Assembly: GCA_003427395.1 (NCBI GenBank)
Contig: BFEA01000535.1
Location: 971,947 to 996,681 of the forward strand
Source: Chara braunii
Taxonomy: Eukaryota; Streptophyta; Charophyceae; Charales; Characeae
Direction: 5' to 3'
DNA: 24,735 nucleotides
Below the pieces are notes generated by a model, which saw only the letters and a list, made by a program, of their open reading frames with translations, did not search any database and was not told where the DNA came from. Within the stretch, counting starts at the first letter, position 1, and each line of letters starts with the position of its first letter. This document shows, in pieces, positions 18,980 to 24,735 of the stretch. Made by a program: the position numbers and the translations under genes.

Positions 18980-21900
18980 GGGGGGAACAGGTCCACCGGA
19001 GCTCAAAATAGCGTCATGGAATGTGAATGGGATGGTGGGGATTTTGGAGAATGGAGACAAGTGGCAAAATGTAGTGAATTACTCAGAATGGTACACTTCG
19101 TCTCCACCGGATTTCTTGTGCTTGCAGGAAACACATCTTCAAGAATCGGAAGAACACCAGAAAACGAAGTACAGGATTGAGAAGAAACTGCAAGGAGTTA
19201 AGGCAGCATGGTGGGCCCCAGCAGCAAGTAACCATTCCACGAGAGTGGTTATACTGCAGAGCAAAAGGACTACGGCGGCAGACAGGATTCGCATCACAGA
19301 AGCAAGGGTGGACGAGGAGAAGGGTAGATGGGTCAAGGTCGACTTTGAGCTGCATGATGAACCCTACACGCTACTCTCGGCTTACTCTCTGAATGGCTCT
19401 CAACAAAGAGAGGATCTGGTCGAAAGGCTTAAGGAGATCCTGGATGGGACAAGGCATCTGATTCTAGTAGGAGACTGGAACGCCACCTTAGATCCTAGCT
19501 TGGACAAATTATCGGGAGGGGTTAGATCAGAGGAGGAAGGGTGGACAGAAGAATCGCTACCGATCCATAGGCTAATGACGAGTTTAGAACTGATAGATCC
19601 CTATAGGTTACATTACCCATACGAAAGACAATTCACCTATCGCAAAAGGAACCGCAGCCAACACGTGTCGGCGTCCCGGATAGACTATTTCTTGACGTCG
19701 TCAGGAGTAATGGGCATGTTGCAATCAGTGAGTATAGGTAGCCTGCCGTACGGTCTGGGTTTGGATCACAAACCTATCCATCTGAGCTTGACACCGGACA
19801 AACAAGTCATCAGAGGTAGAGGGTTCTACAAAATCAACAACTCCCTCCTGAAAACTCAGGAAATGGGACAGGCGGTTTTGCAAGTGTGTCAGGAACACAA
19901 CCCAGACACACATTCATTCCCAGAACTGCTAATGACACTGTCTAAGGCGTCAGCAATGGTGGCAAGGAGGCTGGCAGCAAAGAGGAGGGAAAGAGAAGAA
20001 GAGTTGGCATGAGCAATAGAGATAGCGGAGCGCAATACGATTAATTGGCCAGGAGACGAATTATACGAAAGAATACTGGAGGCGGCAAGAGGAGAGATGG
20101 TGGACTGGCAACGGTGGAGAATGAAAGGCTTACAAATGAGGGCTAGAGTCAGGGAATGGGAGGAGGGGGAGAGAATGACCAAATTTTTCTTCCAAAAAAT
20201 AAAGCCTAGGGGCAGAAATAACCTCATAGAGCAATTAGAAGGGGAAGGGGGGCTTACCTCAGACAAGGAAGGGATGTTAAGGGTGGCTTTCGATTTCTAT
20301 AGTAGACTATACACATCTACGGAAGACCAGCTCCCGAGGCTAAGGGTGAAGGAGGCGCGATCGAAATTTCTAAACTACCTACAGAACACAATATCACGAC
20401 AGCATGCGGCCATGCTGGATGAACTTTTAACACAGGAGGAGTTATGGGATGCACTTAAAACGATGGCTCCGAACAAAACCCCAGGGAGGGATGGTCTGAC
20501 CAGAGAATTTTTGCTAGAATTCTGGCCCATTTTGGGCGAAGAATACCTGGCCTTTCTAGAGCAGGCATGGCAGCTTGAGGGTATAGGCAATGAGCCCGCA
20601 ACTGGAATAGTCACGCTGCTTTACAAGAAGGGGAGTCCAGTGGACATACGAAATTACAGGCCAATAACTTTGTTGACCCTCACGCACAAGATAGTAGCCA
20701 AAGCGCTAGCTAATCGCTTATCAAAGATCACGGCAGGTTGCTTCCATTTGGATCAAACAGGATTCATTCCGGGAAGGTTTATACTAGACAATGTCATGTG
20801 TCTAACATAATCTGTCCGATATATAAGAGACAAGAGAATAAATGTTGCCATCCTTTCTTTCGATTTCGAAAAGGCATATGACCAAGTCAGTTGGCCCTTC
20901 TTGCAGCTGTCCATGGAAAGAATGGGGGTAGGGCCAAACTTTAGAAAATGGATAAGGGTCTTATACAACAATGCGCGGGGACAAGTGCAGGTCAATGGTC
21001 ACTTATCATCGACCTACCCAATGTCAAGATCGGTTAGGCAGGGGGACCCCTTAGCAGCTCCTATCTTTCTCTTCATAATGGAGGCAATAGCCTCTTTTGT
21101 AAGAAAGGACCCGTCAATAGAGAGATTAATAGCACCGCCAGACCAGCAAGGACACATGGTCGAACTCCCCACGACGATTTTGTTCACATACGACTTGACG
21201 GTCTTGATCAGAGCAACAGACTCTTCTTTTCAAGCGCTAACAAGGGCAATGGAAGCTTTCCAACTGGCTTCGTAGATGGAAGTCAATTGGCACAAAACAG
21301 TGGGGTGGTGGCTTGCAGAACTGGATCAAGAGAATCAGATTCCGGTCACAAGCCCGGAGGGGCTTCAGTGGATGACGCCACAGCAGCCGCTCCGGTACTT
21401 AGGGATCAAAATAACAGAAGAGGGGACACACGAATCAATGGCGGCGGACATTATGGCCAAGGTGTTAGCAAAGTTCAGCGCTTGGTCGGCAGTGTACACC
21501 TCAATATACGGAAGAGCACTGATTTTGAATGCATCAATTTTCTCCATGATGGGGTATGCAGGGTCTATCTGGACCCCGCCCAAAGCCACGTCGGCCCAGC
21601 TTAGGAGAAAGGCCGCAGCCTTCTTGTGGATGGCGAAGCACAACACGGAACAGTTCATAGCCAAGGTGGCATGGAAAACGGTAACCAGACCCAAGCGGCA
21701 AGGGGGCTTAGGTATTCTGGACCCAAGTCAGCAGTTGAAAGCGCTTCAAACAAAATGGGTGGTTAAGCTAATCTCACAGCCTAGACTATCATGGACGTCA
21801 TTAGTATTGGAAAAGATTAGGCAGATAGCTAGGTACAAAACACCAAGCAACATGACGGGGCTGTTCTGGATTATGTGTAGCAACTGGTCTAAAATGGGCC

Positions 21901-23396
21901 ACAGAGAGGAGAATAGAGAAATACAAGGAGGGAGAGTTAGAAATCCGGCTTATTGGCTACAACTAATACAACTGTGGAAGGAGGTCTTCCCAGCGAGGGT
22001 AAGAGAGCCTACTACAAGAGAAGAGGTATTAAGACAACCGTTATTCTGCAACGCGAGCATTAAGGACAATGGCGGGAAGCCTCTAACATTAACAAGCAAG
22101 GATTCGAGATGGGGCAGATGGTTGGAGCACGGGGAATGGCAGATCAAACACATTTGGGATGAGGAGACCAACAGATGGAAAACCACAGAGGAGCTGAGGA
22201 GGATATTGAAGGGGTGTCACAAGCTTCAGGACAATCTGAATGTAGTCACAGGCTCCATACATCCAACCTGGGTGCAGTTGATGAGGGGGGGAAAACAATG
22301 GCGGGAGGGAGATTGGGCCACATGGGAAGATGATGCAGAACCTAGAGAGGTATTCAGGGTGTGGGATACGGTCAAAGACAGGAACTAATGGCTAGTAGCA
22401 GACAAATACGACATAATACAGCCGCGCAATACCACGTCCCAATTGGATAGGACATCAAAAGCGCCGCTGTATATTCTCAAACAAGGGTTGCGGAAGGTAA
22501 GAGTGATAGAGATGGAGGAGTTTACAGTGTATAACTCAACAGTACCAATTGAGGAGCTAGAGGTAGATCCTGGTGAATGGGCCTGGAATATTAGGCGGGG
22601 ACAATCAAGAGTAGCAAGGAGAATCAATATCCTCCACTATACCACAAAAATAGGATACAGGTTGAGGAACAGATCCCTCTCTATGGGACTTACTCTACTC
22701 AAACGCTGGGAGAAAAGGGTGGGGATCCCCAGAAGCCAAATGCCAGACATACCATGGGCAAATATTCTATCAATAAGACTGGGACAGGTGAGGAGTATCC
22801 AATGGCTAATAGCGCACGTGGCACTGCCAGTGAATGTGTGGCTCAACGAAAGAAGAAGCCACAACCAGAGAAGCGAGGAAGCGGAGCTGTGCAGAGTGTG
22901 CCAAGAAGGATTTCCGGAAACATTGGTGCACTGTCTACTGGAGTGCAAGGAGGCGGAGGGGATGTGGGAACAAGTCAGGGGAATTTGGATACAGGTGGCG
23001 AAGATTGCCTTTCCGGAGTCAAGAATTGCTAGGCTTTTGGGGGCGGAGGTACCCAAACGGATGCAACCCTACCAGAGACATGTCTTTCAGCTGCTGAGAC
23101 AGTATGGGCTGTGGATCATTTGGAAGAGGAGATGTCAGACCACTATGGAAGGAACGCTAATGCATAGAGAGGAAGCCAGGGAGCTGCTCCTCAAGGCAGT
23201 GGAAACACATCTAAATGCGCAGTGGAAAAGGGTGAGACAGCAGGCACGACAACAACCAGGGCAAGAGGAGGAGATAATTAAAAAATTTAAACAGAACACG
23301 TTGGGTCAGGGGGCAGTAGCAGAGGTCAGAGGCACACAACTACGCTTTAAATGGAGAGAAGAGGGAGGACAAAATCAGGGAACAGGAGAGTGGTAG
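18930..23396 (+). pseudogene. LINE C ORF2: endonuclease, reverse transcriptase, zinc finger (four internal stops, dead RT site)
   Basis: A single frame of 4467 bases (1488 codons plus stop) has premature stops TGA 20010-20012, TAA 20808-20810, TAG 21273-21275 and TAA 22386-22388. The EN domain has SWNVNG (19014 onward), QETH (19125-19136), GDWN (19470-19481), SRIDYFLTS and the DH pair (19764-19769). RT motif A is FDFEKAYD (20859-20882) and motif B RSVRQGDP (21027-21050). Motif C reads FTYD (21183-21194) where LINE A and B have FADD, so the first catalytic Asp is now Tyr (21189-21191). The C-terminal finger (22890-22946) is C-RV-C-QEGFPETLV-H-CLLE-C, as in LINE B. No RNase H domain was seen. 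The ATG at 18930 overlaps the preceding frame. EN plus RT would carry out target-primed reverse transcription. Confidence 0.93.
22890..22946 (+). other. C-terminal zinc finger of LINE C ORF2 (CX2CX9HX4C)
   Basis: Spacing and surrounding residues (QWLIAHVALPVNVWLNERR before it) match the LINE B copy at 12860-12916 (QWLIAHAALPVNQWLHERR). The pattern fits the zinc-binding region found after RT in plant LINEs (zf-RVT type). It probably contacts RNA or target DNA. Confidence 0.8.
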
Positions 23397-23530
23397 GATA
23401 TAGGGAAAGGGAAGGAAAATTTTGACAAGCCAGTAAGATCCAGGGAGGAGGGGCAAACAAGAGGAACTGAGTTGATGACAAAAGAGGAAGATCGGGGGAG
23501 GAAGGACAGGCGGGGCTCCCACAAGACTCA

Positions 23531-23808
23531 GGAAAGGGGATATCACGCACCACGGGCAGGGCAGATGAGAGGGGAGGAAACAGGCCGACAGGGACAAAGG
23601 ATGAACTCCTTCTAGGGGACATAGCACTATCTGGCGGATCTATACTCCAGATCCGAGAGGAAAGAGAAGGGCACGGCAAGCTGACAGTAAATCCTCCACC
23701 AAGGTGGAGCAATCAATGCTGATCAGGGGTCCTTCGGCCAAACATAAGGAAGAGTGGCTAATTTTCAATGTAATGTGCAATTTGACTTGCCGGGGGAATA
23801 GGAACCGG
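23531..23808 (+). repeat. 3' UTR repeat, copy 1
   Basis: It begins ggaaaggggatatcacgcac and ends ggaataggaaccgg. It matches copy 2 closely in two blocks (23531-23592 and 23637-23808). Between them it has about 35 more bases than copy 2. It contains the perfect inverted repeat ctccacc-aa-ggtggag at 23694-23709. An A-rich run follows directly. Confidence 0.9.
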
Positions 23809-23836
23809 AAAAAAGAAAAGAAAAGAAAAAAAAAAG
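23804..23836 (+). repeat. A-rich tract after 3' UTR copy 1
   Basis: A run of A with single G interruptions directly follows ggaaccgg. It looks like an old poly(A) or A-rich tail and marks where copy 1 departs from copy 2. Confidence 0.6.
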
Positions 23837-24390
23837 GGGTAGTTCGACAGGGGCCCAGGGAATGGGAACAAAGGGGGAACTGAGAGGGCGAAAAGAATGC
23901 ATTGAGGAGGAGGACAGGACAGCAGCCCAGAATAGACTCAGGAAAGTGGAAGGGGAGGTACAATACAGGAGCGAGAACTCAGTGCAGAATTACGGGCTGA
24001 GGAAGCAGAGACGACACAGCAAGAAGAGACCTGTTACGGAAGGGTCACTAAAAGGCAAGGAGAAAGAGTTGGACAAGTCCGAGTGACCTAGGAAGGATTG
24101 GCACTAATCAGAAACAAATAAGGATTCCAACAACGAGCAAGCAGTCATGTTTCAAGACACGGACATGGGAAACAAGAGACATTGGAACAGGGTTGACTCA
24201 AGGGAACGTTAGAGAATGGATACACAGGCTGAGGGAGGAGGGTCTAAAGTTGGGGAGCAGACAAAATAGACAAGCTTAAACTGCTACAGCCATGGATTGA
24301 CAGCACAGAGTTGGACGGACGGCACCAAAGGACAAGAGCAAGGGGAAGGGACGGACTCAAAGGGTGGCTGGAATACGGGTTCGCAGGTTG

Positions 24391-24411
24391 AGGGTTTAGG
24401 GTTTAGGGTTT
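24391..24411 (+). repeat. Telomere-like (AGGGTTT)3 tract
   Basis: Three perfect AGGGTTT units lie inside the 3' UTR between the two repeat copies, about 10 bases before an A-rich/G-rich run. The unit equals the plant/green-algal telomere repeat (TTTAGGG). Confidence 0.85.
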
Positions 24412-24450
24412 AAAGCATGTTTAAAAAAAAGGGGGGGGACAAATAAAATG

Positions 24451-24693
24451 GGAAAGGGGATATCACGCACCACGGGCAGGGCAGATGAGTGGGGAGGACA
24501 CAGGCCGACAGGAAGGAGCCAGATCTATACTCCAGATCCGAGAGGAAAGAGAGGGGCACGGCAAGCTGACAGTCAATCCTCCACCAAGGTGGAGCAATCA
24601 ATGCTGTTCAGGGGTCCTTCGGCCAAATGGAAGGAAGCGTGGTTAATTTTCAATGTAATGTGCATTTTGACTTGCCGGTGGAATAGGAACCGG
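24451..24693 (+). repeat. 3' UTR repeat, copy 2
   Basis: It matches copy 1 at offsets of 920 bases (first block) and 885 bases (second block), with a small number of substitutions. The inverted repeat ctccacc-aa-ggtggag is kept at 24579-24594. Unlike copy 1, it continues into the LINE terminal tail. Confidence 0.9.
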
Positions 24694-24735
24694 ACTGACG
24701 CTCCCCAGAATAGAAGGAGCCAGGACCATAAGGCC
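24680..24735 (+). other. LINE C 3'-terminal tail
   Basis: The sequence from ggaataggaaccggactg through cccagaatagaa to ccataaggcc aligns with 10415-10471, where poly(A) follows soon after. The CC-ATAA-GG core can pair. The window stops here, so the expected A tail cannot be seen. Confidence 0.7.

Larger units (their letters stand above)
15835..24735 (+). mobile_element. LINE C: nearly complete non-LTR retrotransposon
   Basis: On the plus strand the order is ORF1 (DUF4283-like domain plus CCHC), ORF1b, ORF2 (EN, RT, zinc finger), and a purine-rich 3' UTR. The 3' UTR ends at the window edge with the tail ccagaatagaa...ccataaggcc also found at 10415-10471. The coding strand is rich in A and G, unlike LINE A and B, whose sense strands are rich in C and A. 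Most damage is premature stops; few indels are needed. The leader upstream (from perhaps 13480) may belong to the element, which would make it about 11 kb. No target-site duplication can be tested because the right flank is outside the window. Confidence 0.88.
23397..24735 (+). other. LINE C 3' UTR, purine-rich, with an internal duplication
   Basis: No conserved coding is seen. The plus strand is strongly A+G-rich. It contains two copies of a 240-280-bp unit, an A-rich stretch after the first copy (23808-23835), a telomere-like tract (24391-24411), a short A8G8 run (24423-24438), and the terminal tail at the window edge. Short open frames here (for example 23862-24086) are composition by-products. 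Confidence 0.65.

Noticed and set aside
24391-24411. True chromosome end
   Set aside because: Only three units are present and LINE sequence continues for more than 300 bases after them.

Overview
The window is eukaryotic repeat-rich DNA made almost entirely of non-LTR retrotransposon (LINE) sequence. There are no bacterial-style operons, and I found no rRNA, tRNA or CRISPR array. The LINEs look like the plant L1-type: a gag-like ORF1 with an RRM/DUF4283-like domain and a CCHC zinc knuckle, then an ORF2 with an APE-type endonuclease (EN), a reverse transcriptase (RT) and a C-terminal zinc finger of the zf-RVT kind. A short (AGGGTTT)3 tract at 24391-24411 matches the plant/green-algal telomere unit. 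Together these suggest a green-lineage genome (land plant or streptophyte alga). That is inference; no host gene could be named.

Layout. (1) 1-9436, minus strand: LINE A, cut by the window edge on its 3' side and ending abruptly on its 5' side. Read from its 5' end it holds a CCHC knuckle, a very long repeat-built and glutamine-rich ORF1, a degraded conserved domain, a Pro-rich linker, EN and RT. The last 1.4 kb (1411 to 1) is an uninterrupted RT frame that leaves the window. (2) 9437-10862: about 1.4 kb without clear LINE coding sequence. It contains a short LINE 3' tail with poly(A) at 10415-10512 and a few unrecognised minus-strand open stretches that could be relic host exons. (3) 10863-13347, plus strand: LINE B, a 5'-truncated and frameshifted ORF2 remnant running from mid-RT to the C-terminal zinc finger. 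(4) About 13480-15834: a GC-rich segment with a 21-bp repeat, then about 1.8 kb of C-rich, G-poor DNA; this is possibly the 5' UTR/promoter of LINE C. (5) 15835-24735, plus strand: LINE C, nearly complete, with ORF1, a second ORF1-type frame, ORF2 (one frame of 4.47 kb with four premature stops), and a purine-rich 3' UTR with an internal duplication. Its 3' tail matches the tail at 10415-10472.

In an active element, ORF1 would coat the RNA and ORF2 would nick target DNA and reverse transcribe the RNA from its 3' tail. All three copies here are inactive or incomplete. LINE A is broken by frameshifts and stops. LINE B is truncated. LINE C has stops and has lost the first aspartate of the RT active site. 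The most unusual features are the giant repeat-built ORF1 of LINE A, a domain shared by A and C between the zinc knuckle and EN, the shared 3'-terminal tail with a CC-ATAA-GG hairpin core, and the C-rich leader of LINE C.
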